64,000 nucleotides of DNA from Martinezella rhizogenes (lineage in GTDB: Bacteria > Pseudomonadota > Alphaproteobacteria > Rhizobiales > Rhizobiaceae). The position numbers and the translations under genes were made by a program. Of the stretch, positions 32,613 to 41,989 are shown piece by piece. The notes below the pieces were generated by a model. It was not told the DNA's origin and did no database searches. It saw only the letters and a list, made by a program, of their open reading frames with translations. How positions within the stretch are numbered: the first letter of the stretch is position 1; each line of letters opens with the position of its first letter. Location of the stretch: positions 186,001 through 250,000 of the forward strand of contig JAAMEZ010000036.1 in NCBI GenBank assembly GCA_013322215.1, in the 5' to 3' direction.

Positions 32613-33437
32613 ATGCGACCGACGGAAACCGTCTATCGATCACCGCTCGCAGCCGCCGGAGGACTGGCCGTCACCGGCAGCGGCAGGCAGCATGCCATGC
32701 ATGCCGTCAAGGCACGGAAGCTGCCGAGTTATGCCGTGGTTCTCGTCGAAAGCGGCCAGGGTTTTCTTGAAACGGACGCCGCCGGCCGCAGCAGCATCAA
32801 GGGACCGGCGCTTTTCTGGCTCTTCCCGAACCGCCAACATTCATATGGTCCCGATGCGCAAGGCTGGAGCGAACGGTGGGCGCTTTTCGAAGGCTCCCTC
32901 GTGCGCGACTTTCTGCGCCTGCGCCTTATCAGCGAGCAGTATCCGCTCACCATCCTTCGCAACCTCGACAGCCTGCAGCGTCTCTTCAGCAATATCCATG
33001 GCGATCTTATCGAAGATACCAACCTATCGAGAGCTTCCGCCGCATCCGCTCTTCATCAGATCGTCGTTCTGGCCGCGCGACAGGCAAGCCAGACGGCTCC
33101 CTCCCCTCAGGAAGGAACGGATGTCGCCGACATCATCGAGGCCCTTCGCCAAAGAGCAACACAATCCCTCGATATGGTGGCCTTTGCCGCTGAATATGGC
33201 ATGTCGCCCGCAACGCTGCGCCGAAAAATCACGGCGGAGGTCGGGCTGCCGCCGAAGGGTTTTCAGCTTCGCGTACGCATGGATCATGCCAAGGAACTGC
33301 TGACGATGACGGATGACAAGATCGAGATCATTGCCTCAAGGATCGGCTTCGAGGATCCGTTTTATTTCTCCCGACTATTTCATGAGCGTGAAAACTGCAC
33401 GCCACGCGAATTCCGCGCGCGCTACCGAAGAAGCTGA
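32613..33437 (+). CDS. AraC-family transcriptional regulator
   Basis: A 274-residue regulator. The N-terminal half is a cupin-like sensing domain (LPSYAVVLVESGQG, FPNRQHSYGPDAQ), and the C-terminal half has two helix-turn-helix motifs (DMVAFAAEYGMSPATLRRK and IEIIASRIGFEDPFYFSRLF). It lies divergent from the PhyH gene and probably regulates it. The ATG has no strong ribosome site, so the true start could be slightly different. Confidence 0.88.
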   Translation: MRPTETVYRSPLAAAGGLAVTGSGRQHAMHAVKARKLPSYAVVLVESGQGFLETDAAGRSSIKGPALFWLFPNRQHSYGPDAQGWSERWALFEGSLVRDFLRLRLISEQYPLTILRNLDSLQRLFSNIHGDLIEDTNLSRASAASALHQIVVLAARQASQTAPSPQEGTDVADIIEALRQRATQSLDMVAFAAEYGMSPATLRRKITAEVGLPPKGFQLRVRMDHAKELLTMTDDKIEIIASRIGFEDPFYFSRLFHERENCTPREFRARYRRS

Positions 33438-33482
33438 CCGGCCAGGACGCACCGATGCGGACTCCGTTGACACCGACCTCTG

Positions 33483-34376
33483 TTACGCCGTGTCATTGCC
33501 CGATGGCTCCCGCTCCAAATTCCGGCGCCGCCAGGAAGCCGGCGCCTCGCCGACCCGCTTGCGGAAAAAGCGCGAGAAATAGGCGGGATCTTCAAAGCCC
33601 ACCTCGCGGCCGATATCCTCTACCGATCGAATAGTGAACATCAGCAGACGCTTGGCTTCCAGCAGCCGCCGGTCCAAAAGCATCTCCTTGACGGTATGGC
33701 CGAACACCTCGCGCGCCGCCTTGTCGAGCAGATGCGGCGTCGTGGCGAGCAGGTCGACATAATTGCCCACCGGCCAATCGCTCTTGTAATGCCGATCGAC
33801 GGCGCTGCGCAGCGCCAGGGCTAGCGTGACCATGGGCGAGGCCGATGGCAGCGCCGCACTGCCACCGAGCCGATTCATCAGCGACAGCACGACACCGATC
33901 AAGCCCAGCATGACCTTTTCGCTCTGGCTGCCACGCTCGCGGTACTCCGCGCTCACCAATTGCAGCAATGTGTCGACCTTTTGCCAGGACGGATCGTCTG
34001 GACGGGCCATCAGAAAGGTCGGCACATCGAGGCTCAGATCCACCTGTGACGCCAGCGCCTTCAGCGTATCGTCCGATACCGAGACGACGATGGCGTCGGA
34101 CTGATCGTCGACCTCGAATCCGTGGATGATGTTGCTCGGCACGAAGCTGATCGTCGGAGCAGAAAAATTCCAAGTCTGATCCTCGATCCGATAACGGCCG
34201 CCGCCCTTGTACCAATAGGTGATCTGCCCCATCAGCGGATGTTTATGAGACGCGACATGTCCAAAATGCAACGTTTTGCGGTCCATAACCGTTTCAACAT
34301 GCAGGAATCCGACATCAAGCGCCCGGCTCGGCACGCCATAGACAAAGAAATTCGGGATTTCGTTCTTCTGCGACAT
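33483..34376 (-). CDS. hpaA: AraC-family regulator, HpaA/PobR type
   Basis: A 297-residue regulator. The N-terminal cupin (FFVYGVPSRALDVGFLHVE, SHKHPLMGQITYWYKGGG) and the C-terminal AraC DNA-binding domain (GREVGFEDPAYFSRFFRKRVG) match HpaA-type activators of 4-hydroxyphenylacetate catabolism and the length of HpaA (about 296). It is divergent from hpaB with about 95 bases between starts, so it probably activates hpaBC with 4-hydroxyphenylacetate. I use the Met at 34376 (MSQKNEIPNFF) instead of an upstream in-frame ATG at 34442. Confidence 0.85.
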   Translation of the reverse strand: MSQKNEIPNFFVYGVPSRALDVGFLHVETVMDRKTLHFGHVASHKHPLMGQITYWYKGGGRYRIEDQTWNFSAPTISFVPSNIIHGFEVDDQSDAIVVSVSDDTLKALASQVDLSLDVPTFLMARPDDPSWQKVDTLLQLVSAEYRERGSQSEKVMLGLIGVVLSLMNRLGGSAALPSASPMVTLALALRSAVDRHYKSDWPVGNYVDLLATTPHLLDKAAREVFGHTVKEMLLDRRLLEAKRLLMFTIRSVEDIGREVGFEDPAYFSRFFRKRVGEAPASWRRRNLEREPSGNDTA

Positions 34377-34471
34377 GCCGGAAAAAGTACCAGCGAATTG
34401 CCCCCTTTGTCCATGGCCGCGACGAAGCGCCGGACGTAGCATTCAGCATGATCTCAAGGGAGGAATACGAG

Positions 34472-36034
34472 ATGCGAGCTGAAGATCACCGCAGCGACAA
34501 GACCCGTCCTTTTACCGGTGCCGAATATCTGGAAAGCCTGCGCGATGGCCGCGAAGTCTACATCAATGGCGAGCGCATCGCCGATGTGACCACGCATCCC
34601 TCGATGCGCAATTCTGTCCGCTCGCTGGCGCGCATGTATGACGCGCTGCACGACGAGAAGACCAAGGGCCGCCTGACCTCGCCGACCGATACCGGATCGG
34701 GCGGCTATACCCACAAATACTTCCGGGTTGCGAAATCCTCTGCCGAACTTGTGGCCCAGCAAGGCGCGATCGCCGATTGGGCGCGCATGTCCTACGGCTG
34801 GATGGGCCGCACGGCCGATTACAAGGCGGCGCTCATGAACACGCTCGGCGCCAATGCCGACTGGTACGGCCCCTTCAAGGACAATGCGCTCTCCTGGCAC
34901 AAGCGAGCTCAGGAATCCGTGCTCTTCATGAACCACGCGATCGTCAATCCGCCGATCGACCGCCACAAGCCGGCCGATGCCGTGAAAGACGTCTTCGTCC
35001 ACATCACCAAGGAAACCGATGCGGGCATCTATGTCTCCGGCGCCAAGGTGGTGGCGACGTCTTCGGCGCTGACCCACTACAACTTCCTTGCCCAGAGTTC
35101 GGCAACCGTTACCGAAGACCCGTCGCTGTCGGTCATGTTCATCGTGCCGATGAATGCGCCCGGGATCAAGATGTTCTGCCGCGTGTCCTATGAGCAGACC
35201 GCCAATACGGTGGGCCATCCCTTCGACTATCCTCTGTCGTCGCGCTTCGACGAGAACGACGCGATCCTGGTGCTCGACAACGTCTTCGTGCCCTGGGAAG
35301 ACGTGCTTGTCCTGCGTGACGCCGCAAAGATCCTTTCCTTCCACCCGGCCTCGGGCTTCATGCACGGCTATTGCTTCCAGGGCTGCACGCGCTTCGCCGT
35401 CAAGCTCGACTTCATCGCCGGACTGCTGGCAAAGGCGCTACGCGCCACCGGCGGCGATGCATTTCGCGGGAATCAGGCGGCTCTCGGAGAAATCATCGCG
35501 CTTCGCCACATGTTCTGGTCCTTCTCCAATGCCATGGCCTATAATCCGCAGCCCTGGGCCAATGGCGCGGTGCTGCCAAACATGGAAGCCGCGCTTTCCT
35601 ACCGCACCTTCATGTCGGAGGCCTATCCGCGCGTCATCGAAACGGTACGCAAGGTCATTGCCTCGGGGCTGATCTATCTGCCGTCTTCGGCCAAGGATTT
35701 CGGCAATCCAGAGATCGACCGCTACCTCGCCCAATATGTGCGCGGGTCCAACGACATGGGCCATATCGAGCGCATCAAGATCATGAAGCTGCTCTGGGAC
35801 GCCACAGGCACCGAATTCGGCGGACGTCACGCCCTCTATGAGCTCAACTATGCCGGCGCGCCGGAGGAAGTCCGCCTGCAGGTGCTGAAGGGCGCCGAGC
35901 GCGGCGGTCGGCTGAAGGAGATGGAGGCGCTTGTTGATCAGTGCATGAGCGATTACGACGAAAACGGCTGGACTGGAGACACCTGGCTTCCGCCGCTCGG
36001 TGACACCTCCCCCGTCCGCAATGCCGCCGAGTGA
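34472..36034 (+). CDS. hpaB: 4-hydroxyphenylacetate 3-monooxygenase, oxygenase component
   Basis: A 520-residue HpaB-type FADH2-dependent monooxygenase that hydroxylates 4-hydroxyphenylacetate to homoprotocatechuate. It has the long-form length (about 520) and typical segments (FTGAEYLESLRDGREVYING at the start, PVSDTG-like TSPTDTGSGGYTHKYF, IKIMKLLWDATGTEFGGRH near the end). The ATG at 34472 has GGGAGG 8 bases upstream and is preferred over 34448. It is followed 10 bases later by its reductase hpaC, and faces away from an hpaA-like activator. Confidence 0.95.
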   Translation: MRAEDHRSDKTRPFTGAEYLESLRDGREVYINGERIADVTTHPSMRNSVRSLARMYDALHDEKTKGRLTSPTDTGSGGYTHKYFRVAKSSAELVAQQGAIADWARMSYGWMGRTADYKAALMNTLGANADWYGPFKDNALSWHKRAQESVLFMNHAIVNPPIDRHKPADAVKDVFVHITKETDAGIYVSGAKVVATSSALTHYNFLAQSSATVTEDPSLSVMFIVPMNAPGIKMFCRVSYEQTANTVGHPFDYPLSSRFDENDAILVLDNVFVPWEDVLVLRDAAKILSFHPASGFMHGYCFQGCTRFAVKLDFIAGLLAKALRATGGDAFRGNQAALGEIIALRHMFWSFSNAMAYNPQPWANGAVLPNMEAALSYRTFMSEAYPRVIETVRKVIASGLIYLPSSAKDFGNPEIDRYLAQYVRGSNDMGHIERIKIMKLLWDATGTEFGGRHALYELNYAGAPEEVRLQVLKGAERGGRLKEMEALVDQCMSDYDENGWTGDTWLPPLGDTSPVRNAAE

Positions 36035-36044
36035 GGCCATTGCT

Positions 36045-36557
36045 ATGGAGGAGCAACTTTCAAAAACCGAATTCCGCAACGCCATGGCAAGGGTTTGCGC
36101 GCCGGTCAACGTGATCACCACCAACGGCCCCGCCGGCCGCGGCGGCTTTACCGCGACCGCCATGTGCAGCGTCACCGACGAACCGCCAACGCTGCTCATC
36201 TGCATGAACAGCCGCTCGGCGCAAACAAGCCTCTTCCTCGATAACCGTCGCTTCTGCGTCAACGTGCTGACGCAGGAGCATAAGGAACTGGCCGGCTATT
36301 TCGCCGGTCAGCGTGCCGATATGGAGGAGCGCTACGCCGCGGCCGAGTGGATCAATTTCCGCTCCGGCAGCCAGGCACTTTCCGATGCGATCGTCTCCTT
36401 CGATTGCCGCTTGACCGAAGCGCGCCTTGTCGGCACACACCATATCTTCATCGGTGAAGTGATGGATATCCGCAGCCGCAAGGATGGGCATGCGCTGCTC
36501 TATTTCGACCGCAACTATGTGCATGTGCCGACCCAGGCGGGCAGCTTCGGCGGCTAG
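36045..36557 (+). CDS. hpaC: 4-hydroxyphenylacetate 3-monooxygenase, flavin reductase component
   Basis: A 170-residue NADH:flavin reductase of the HpaC family. It supplies reduced FAD to HpaB. Family segments are visible: VCAPVNVITTNGPAGRGGFTATA near the N-terminus, and the C-terminal ALLYFDRNY. The Met at 36045 (MEEQLSKTEFR) fits the family; a frame open to 36000 overlaps hpaB. It ends at a strong bidirectional terminator. Confidence 0.93.
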   Translation: MEEQLSKTEFRNAMARVCAPVNVITTNGPAGRGGFTATAMCSVTDEPPTLLICMNSRSAQTSLFLDNRRFCVNVLTQEHKELAGYFAGQRADMEERYAAAEWINFRSGSQALSDAIVSFDCRLTEARLVGTHHIFIGEVMDIRSRKDGHALLYFDRNYVHVPTQAGSFGG

Positions 36558-36592
36558 GTGTCGAAGGTCTGACGAGTCATCGCCGGAAATAG

Positions 36593-36627
36593 AAACAGGG
36601 TGCCAACGATTACGTGGCACCCTGTTT
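36593..36627. terminator. Bidirectional terminator between hpaC and the aldehyde dehydrogenase gene
   Basis: AAACAGGGTGCCA pairs perfectly with TGGCACCCTGTTT (13-bp stem, 9-base loop). On the plus strand TTTGCATG follows, on the minus strand the AT-rich arm gives a T-run. It lies between converging genes. Confidence 0.8.
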
Positions 36628-36643
36628 GCATGTAAGAATACCT

Positions 36644-38122
36644 TTAGAGCTGTATCCAAGCCGTCTTCAGATCGACGTATTTGTCGAGCGCGTGCAGCGA
36701 CTTGTCATGGCCATTGCCAGACTGCCTGACGCCGCCGAGTGGCACGCTGTTATCCGCGCCGCCATAGGTGTTGACGTGCACCACGCCGGCGCGGATGCCC
36801 CGCACCATTCGATGGGCACGTGAAAGGTTCGCTGTCCAGACAGCCGAGGCAAGGCCATATTCGGTGGCATTGGCAATCTCAAGTGCTTCTGCTTCCGTCT
36901 CGAAGGGAATGATCGACAGGATCGGTCCGAAAACCTCTTCCCGCGCCAAGGTCATGGATGGCGCCACATCGAACACAGCCGGCCGCATATAATAGCCGCC
37001 AGTCTCCTCAAGAATGCGCGAACCGCCGGTGCGCAAGAATGCGCCTTCCGACACCGCCTGCGAGACATAGCCGAGGTCTTTCTTCAGCTGCATCTCGCTG
37101 GAGATGGCCCCCGCTTCGGTCGTCAGCTGCAGGGGATCGCCGACCTTCATGCTCTCGGCGATGCGAGCGACCTTCTCCGAGAAGGCCTCATGGATCGACT
37201 TTTCGACAAGCAGCCGCGAGCCGGCGACGCAGACCTGTCCGGAATTGCGGAAGATGCCGTAGGCGGACACCTTGGCCGCCTGATCGAGATCGGGCGCATC
37301 GGCAAAGACGATGTTTGGAGACTTGCCGCCAAGTTCCAGATAGACGCGCTTCAGGTTCGAGCGCGCCGAATACTCGAGAAGCCGCCGCCCGATGGGGCCG
37401 GAACCGGTGAAGGCCAGTACATCGATATCCATGTGCAGGCCCAGCGCCTCACCGCTAACCGCGCCACGTCCGGTGACGACGTTGAAGACGCCTTCGGGCA
37501 AGCCGGCTTCGGCGCAAATTTCGGCAAGCTTCAGCAGCGTCAGCGACGCGCCTTCGGCGGGCTTCAGGACTACGGAATTGCCGGCGGCAAGTGCCGGAGC
37601 AATCTTCCAGGCGCCGATCATCATCGGGAAATTCCACGGCACGATGGCGGCGACGACGCCGATCGGCTCGCGATGGACGAGGCCAAGAATATTATCAGCC
37701 GTCGGCGCAATCTCGCCATAAACCTTGTCGATTGCCTCGGCATAATAACGGAACGTGCCGGCAGCACTGCCGGGCTCGGCCTTCAGCGCCATCGAGATTT
37801 CCGTGCCGTTGTCGCGCACGCCGAGCACGGCGAGTTCAAGCGCGTTCTTCTCGATCAATTCGGCAATCTTCAGCAGTACCTTCTTGCGTTCGGCCGGCGC
37901 CGCCTTCGACCAGCTGCCCTTTTCGAAAGCACGACGCGCGGCCTTGACAGCCAGATCGACATCTTCAGTGCGGGCATCGGCAATCGTGGTCAGCCGGTTG
38001 CCATCGATCGGCGAAATGACATCCATCACGGCGCCACTGACCGGCTGGCGCCACGCACCGCCGATGAAAAACGCCTGCGGGGGAACGGACAGTGTCCGGA
38101 GCTGGTCGATCTTGTCCTGCAT
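36644..38122 (-). CDS. NAD(P)-dependent aldehyde dehydrogenase (PuuC/4-hydroxyphenylacetaldehyde type)
   Basis: A 492-residue aldehyde dehydrogenase. The catalytic Glu264 is in YLELGGKSP and Cys298 in NSGQVCVAGS; the nucleotide-binding GFTGS-like AFTGSG is near residue 237. It resembles PuuC and amine-derived aldehyde dehydrogenases. Next to the APC permease on the same strand and facing hpaBC, it probably oxidises hydroxyphenylacetaldehyde made by the aminotransferases to the acid that hpaBC uses. The precise substrate is inferred from context. Confidence 0.9.
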   Translation of the reverse strand: MQDKIDQLRTLSVPPQAFFIGGAWRQPVSGAVMDVISPIDGNRLTTIADARTEDVDLAVKAARRAFEKGSWSKAAPAERKKVLLKIAELIEKNALELAVLGVRDNGTEISMALKAEPGSAAGTFRYYAEAIDKVYGEIAPTADNILGLVHREPIGVVAAIVPWNFPMMIGAWKIAPALAAGNSVVLKPAEGASLTLLKLAEICAEAGLPEGVFNVVTGRGAVSGEALGLHMDIDVLAFTGSGPIGRRLLEYSARSNLKRVYLELGGKSPNIVFADAPDLDQAAKVSAYGIFRNSGQVCVAGSRLLVEKSIHEAFSEKVARIAESMKVGDPLQLTTEAGAISSEMQLKKDLGYVSQAVSEGAFLRTGGSRILEETGGYYMRPAVFDVAPSMTLAREEVFGPILSIIPFETEAEALEIANATEYGLASAVWTANLSRAHRMVRGIRAGVVHVNTYGGADNSVPLGGVRQSGNGHDKSLHALDKYVDLKTAWIQL

Positions 38123-38179
38123 CTCATTGTCTCACAAAGAGGATGGCGGGTCTTCCCCGCCACCGCGATTGGAACTCAC

Positions 38180-39634
38180 TCAGGCTTCCTGACCGGCGCC
38201 GAGGCGGGCATAGCTTGCCGCATCCGACGACTTCAGGCGAGCCGCAGCGATAAGGCCGATGATACCAGCGATCAGCACCAGGCCCGGCAACAACACGGCC
38301 AGCACGCCATTGGCACCGGCAATCGCACCGAAATTCGCCGAGATATAATAGACGAGTGCCAGAAGGATCAGACCCGTCACGATCGGCAGCACCTTGATCG
38401 CCAGGACATTGCGTTCAAGCCCCGGATTGCGGCTGAAGAACACCACGATCGAGAAGGCGGTGAAGGCCATCAGCAGGATAATTGCGAGCGTCGCGACATT
38501 GGTAAGCCAGGAGAAGAGCGCCAATACAGGATCCTGACCCGTCACCGCAAAGAGCGCAACGACGAGCACGGCAATGACGGTCTGAATGATCGAGCCGACA
38601 TGCGGGCTTTGGAAGACCGGGTGGGTAACTCCGACCGACTTCGGCAGCAGGCCTTCGCGACCGGCGACATACATGTAGCGCGCGACGCCATTGTGGAAGG
38701 CGAGAATGCCGGCAAACAGGCTGGTGATGAAAAGCACGCTCATGACGACGGTGATCCAATGGCCGACATAGCGCTCAGCAAGGCCGAAGAGGAAGGTCGT
38801 AGGATCGGCAAGACCCTGCAAGGTGGGCACGAGCTTGTCAGCGCCGGCTCCGGTCACCATCAACCAGGAGGTCAGCATATAGAAGAGGCCGATGATGAGA
38901 ACGGAGATATAGGTCGCACGCGGTACGGTCTTTTCCGGCTCACGAGCCTCTTCGCTGTAGATGGTCGTTGCTTCGAAGCCGATGAAGGCGGCAAAGCAGA
39001 AGAGGAGGCCGATGGCTGGCGTTCCGCTCCAGAAGGCGGTCGGCGTGAAAGGCACGGCAGACAGGCCGCTGTCGCCACCCTTGGCGAAGATCGCCGCATC
39101 TATGACGAGCACGACGAGATATTCGAGAATAACGAGCACCGTCAGCACTTTCGCCGATAGATCGACGCGGCGGTAGCCGAAAACGGCGACGAAGGCGATG
39201 CCGACAAAGCTCCAGACCCACCACGGAAGATCGAGGCCGAGCTGTTCGGCGAAGAAACCCTTGGTCGCCGCGCCGAAAAGCCCGAGAACGCCGACTTGCA
39301 TGGCATTATAGGCGAGAATGGCAATAAGCGCGGCGGCACCGCCCATGAGGCCACCAAGGCCCTGAGCCGTATAGGCATAGAAGGCGCCGGCATTTCTTAT
39401 ATGGCGAGCCATGGCGACATAACCGACCGCAAACAGCAGCAGAATGCCCGTCACCAATAGAAAAGTGAGCGGTATGCCCGGTCCGTTGCCGAGCATCATG
39501 GACAACGGCACGCCGCCGGCGACTGCCGTCAGCGGCGCCGCGGCCGACACCACGAGAAAGGTCACGGCGCCGACGCCGAGACTGTTTTTGCGCAGCTGGT
39601 TTTCAGCCGCACCTTGCGAATTTTGCGTGTTCAT
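38180..39634 (-). CDS. APC-family amino acid/amine permease
   Basis: A 484-residue permease of the amino acid-polyamine-organocation family, with about 12 hydrophobic segments and a cytoplasmic N-terminus (NTQNSQGAAENQLRKNSLG). It shares its strand with the aldehyde dehydrogenase gene downstream (57-base gap), so both probably form one unit for uptake and oxidation of an amine. It is divergent from the IclR operon, and palindromes in the shared 313-base gap may regulate both. Confidence 0.92.
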   Translation of the reverse strand: MNTQNSQGAAENQLRKNSLGVGAVTFLVVSAAAPLTAVAGGVPLSMMLGNGPGIPLTFLLVTGILLLFAVGYVAMARHIRNAGAFYAYTAQGLGGLMGGAAALIAILAYNAMQVGVLGLFGAATKGFFAEQLGLDLPWWVWSFVGIAFVAVFGYRRVDLSAKVLTVLVILEYLVVLVIDAAIFAKGGDSGLSAVPFTPTAFWSGTPAIGLLFCFAAFIGFEATTIYSEEAREPEKTVPRATYISVLIIGLFYMLTSWLMVTGAGADKLVPTLQGLADPTTFLFGLAERYVGHWITVVMSVLFITSLFAGILAFHNGVARYMYVAGREGLLPKSVGVTHPVFQSPHVGSIIQTVIAVLVVALFAVTGQDPVLALFSWLTNVATLAIILLMAFTAFSIVVFFSRNPGLERNVLAIKVLPIVTGLILLALVYYISANFGAIAGANGVLAVLLPGLVLIAGIIGLIAAARLKSSDAASYARLGAGQEA

Positions 39635-39947
39635 CTGCGTTCGTTCCCCTTGTTAAGAACATCCGATCATCGCCGCGACTGCCGCGTGCGACCTCCACCA
39701 AAAACCGGACTGACGAGCGGGGCTTATGCTTTTGTTGATTTTACCGCCGCCAGCGCTTACGGTTCATTATTTGAACCATAGCTTCAAATATAGACTTGCA
39801 AACATTGCCGGCCTCTGTCAAGTTATTTCGCATGTTAAGTATCTTGGGTCGCTGCTATCGTGCCGCGGCGAAGGATCAGCGAACTGATTTGACGAAAAGC
39901 CCCGGCTGGACGCACAAAATCGGAACCGGACCAACCCAAGAGGAGGA
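39635..39947. promoter_or_regulatory. Divergent promoter region with nested palindromes
   Basis: This 313-base gap separates the APC permease (minus) and the IclR operon (plus). Two overlapping inverted repeats are present: GGTTCA/TGAACC at 39761-39777 (5-base spacer) and TATTTGAA/TTCAAATA at 39768-39790 (7-base spacer). Both resemble short palindromic operators of IclR-family proteins. The rest shows no gene. Confidence 0.55.
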
Positions 39948-40736
39948 ATGATGAGCACGATCGGAAAGGCGCTGGCATTGCTGGACACCCTGTCACGGCT
40001 GGACAAGGAGGCGGGTCTGACCGACATCGCCCGACTGTGCGACCTGGATAAGGCGACGGCGCGACGCTTTCTGGTGGAGCTGGAAAAGCACGGCTTCGTC
40101 GAGCAGGATCCAGATACGCGCCGCTATCGCATCGGCTCAGCGCCTGTTCGCCTTGCCCGTATCCGGGAAGCCCGCTTTCCCTTCCTGCGGGTTGCCATCC
40201 CCTTCATCAGGACGCTCGCCGAATCGTCGACCGAGACGGTCCATCTGTCGGAGTTTTCCGGCGGACAGCTCTCGACCATTCACGTGGAGGATTCTCCGCG
40301 CGCGCATCGGATCATCGTCGATGTCGGCAGCCTTCTGCCCTTTCACGCCACCGCATCCGGCGTTGCATATCTTGCCTTCTGCCCACGAGCAGAAATCGAC
40401 CTGGCGCTCAAGACGCCACTCGAGAAATTTACCGACCACACCGTCACCGATCCGCAGCTGGTGCGCGACATGCTCGATGAGACGGCGGCACGCGGCTTTT
40501 CCATCAGCCATCAGGGGCTTGAAGCCGGCGTCATCAGCACGGCCGCGCCGGTGCGCGCGCCGAACGGCCATCCGATCGGCTGCGTGGCGATTGCCGCTCC
40601 GCTCTCGCGCACCACGAAGGCTGCCATCCAGGAATTCGGCGCACAGGCCGTCGCTACGGCCAATGCGATCTCAGAAAAATATTACGGGTCGGAAAGACCC
40701 ATGGGAACCATTGCAAAAATCAGGAGGACAGATTGA
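39948..40736 (+). CDS. IclR-family transcriptional regulator
   Basis: A 262-residue regulator with an N-terminal winged helix (ASTIGKALALLDTLSRL-type start, LTDIARLCDLDKATARRFLVEL) and an effector domain (AVISTAAPVRAPNGHPIGCVAIAAPLSR near the end). The start has AGGAGGA before two overlapping ATGs (39948, 39951). It is the first gene of a long plus-strand run and its stop overlaps the next ATG by 4 bases. It probably controls the amine genes through the upstream palindromes. Confidence 0.93.
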   Translation: MMSTIGKALALLDTLSRLDKEAGLTDIARLCDLDKATARRFLVELEKHGFVEQDPDTRRYRIGSAPVRLARIREARFPFLRVAIPFIRTLAESSTETVHLSEFSGGQLSTIHVEDSPRAHRIIVDVGSLLPFHATASGVAYLAFCPRAEIDLALKTPLEKFTDHTVTDPQLVRDMLDETAARGFSISHQGLEAGVISTAAPVRAPNGHPIGCVAIAAPLSRTTKAAIQEFGAQAVATANAISEKYYGSERPMGTIAKIRRTD

Positions 40737-41989
40737 TGAGCCCTGAGGCTCCCCTGCCAAGGATACTCGTCATCGGAACCGGTGACACCAAATGCGACGA
40801 ACTGCAATTCATGGCGTCCGTTATCAGGCAAGCTGGCGGCCAGCCGCTCATGATGGATGTCAGCATTCTCGGCGATCCGCCTTATAGCCCCGATTACTCC
40901 AAGCATGACATAGCCAAGGCCGCCGCAACGACGATCGAGGCCATTGCCGAAAGCGGCGACGAAAACAGCGCCATGGCTGCGATGGCAAAGGGCGCGTCAG
41001 CTCTAACCCGGCGCCTCTACGACGATGGGCTAGTCGACGGCGTCATCGTGCTCGGTGGCTCCATGGGCACGGATCTGGCGCTCGATGTCGCCGCCGTCCT
41101 GCCGCTCGGCGTCCCGAAGTTCGTGGTTTCGACCATTGCCTACTCCCATCTCATTCCGCCCGAACGCATCGCCCCCGATCTGATGATGATCCTGTGGGCC
41201 GGCGGTCTTTATGGCCTCAACAGCATCTGCCGCTCTGTGCTCTCGCAGGCTTGCGGCGCGGTCGTCGGCGCTGCAAAGCACGGCACCAAGCCCGATCGCG
41301 AACGGCCCCTCGTCGGCATGACGTCTCTCGGCTCGTCCTGCCTGAAATATATGAAATATCTGCGGCCCGAACTGGAAAAGCGCGGCTATGACGTCGCCGT
41401 CTTCCATTCCACCGGCATGGGCGGACGCGCCTATGAAGCGATCGCCGCGAAGGGGGACTTTGCCGCCGTCTTCGACTTCTGCATCCAGGAGGTCAGCAAT
41501 CACCACTATAGCAGCGTCGTCACCTCCGGGCCGGACCGGCTCGAAAATGCCGGACGCGCCGGCATTCCGCAGCTTGTCGCCCCCGGCGCAGTCGACATGG
41601 TCGATCTCCAGGCATGGCAGGACTTGCCTGCAATCTTTGCCGATCGCCCCTATCACGCCCACAATAGACTGATCGGATCGGTGACGACATCGCCGGAAGG
41701 CCGGCGCGAAGTCGCGCGGCTGATCGGACAGAAATTGCAGCACGCTGATGCGAAGGTCGCTTTCCTCCTGCCGACCGAAGGCCTGCAGGAATGGGACAAG
41801 CCGGAAGAACCGCTGCATGATCCCGAAGGCCTCGACGCCTTCATCGACGAGATGCGTCGCGCTGTTCCGCCTTCCGTCACCCTGCAGGAGGTCGATACCC
41901 ATATCAACGCACCCGCGTTCTCCGCCGCCGCCCTTGCAATATTCGATCGATGGGTCGCCGAAGGCGTCATTCCGGAGGGACGGCCATGA
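40733..41989 (+). CDS. Tm-1-like ATP-binding domain protein (UPF0261)
   Basis: A 418-residue protein matching the Tm-1-like/UPF0261 family. It has a nucleotide-type start (ILVIGTGDTKCDELQFM) and a Gly-rich GVIVLGGSMGTDLAL near residue 103. In many bacteria it pairs with a TIM-barrel protein of the phosphoenolpyruvate hydrolase type, which is missing here. Coupling by 4-base overlaps to the IclR regulator before it and the HAD hydrolase after it shows it is part of the amine operon. The biochemical role is unknown. Confidence 0.85.
   Translation: MMSPEAPLPRILVIGTGDTKCDELQFMASVIRQAGGQPLMMDVSILGDPPYSPDYSKHDIAKAAATTIEAIAESGDENSAMAAMAKGASALTRRLYDDGLVDGVIVLGGSMGTDLALDVAAVLPLGVPKFVVSTIAYSHLIPPERIAPDLMMILWAGGLYGLNSICRSVLSQACGAVVGAAKHGTKPDRERPLVGMTSLGSSCLKYMKYLRPELEKRGYDVAVFHSTGMGGRAYEAIAAKGDFAAVFDFCIQEVSNHHYSSVVTSGPDRLENAGRAGIPQLVAPGAVDMVDLQAWQDLPAIFADRPYHAHNRLIGSVTTSPEGRREVARLIGQKLQHADAKVAFLLPTEGLQEWDKPEEPLHDPEGLDAFIDEMRRAVPPSVTLQEVDTHINAPAFSAAALAIFDRWVAEGVIPEGRP

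Noticed and set aside
37190..39160. A 656-residue open frame on the plus strand
   Set aside because: It runs opposite the aldehyde dehydrogenase and APC permease genes, has no family signature and a biased His/Asp/Arg composition.
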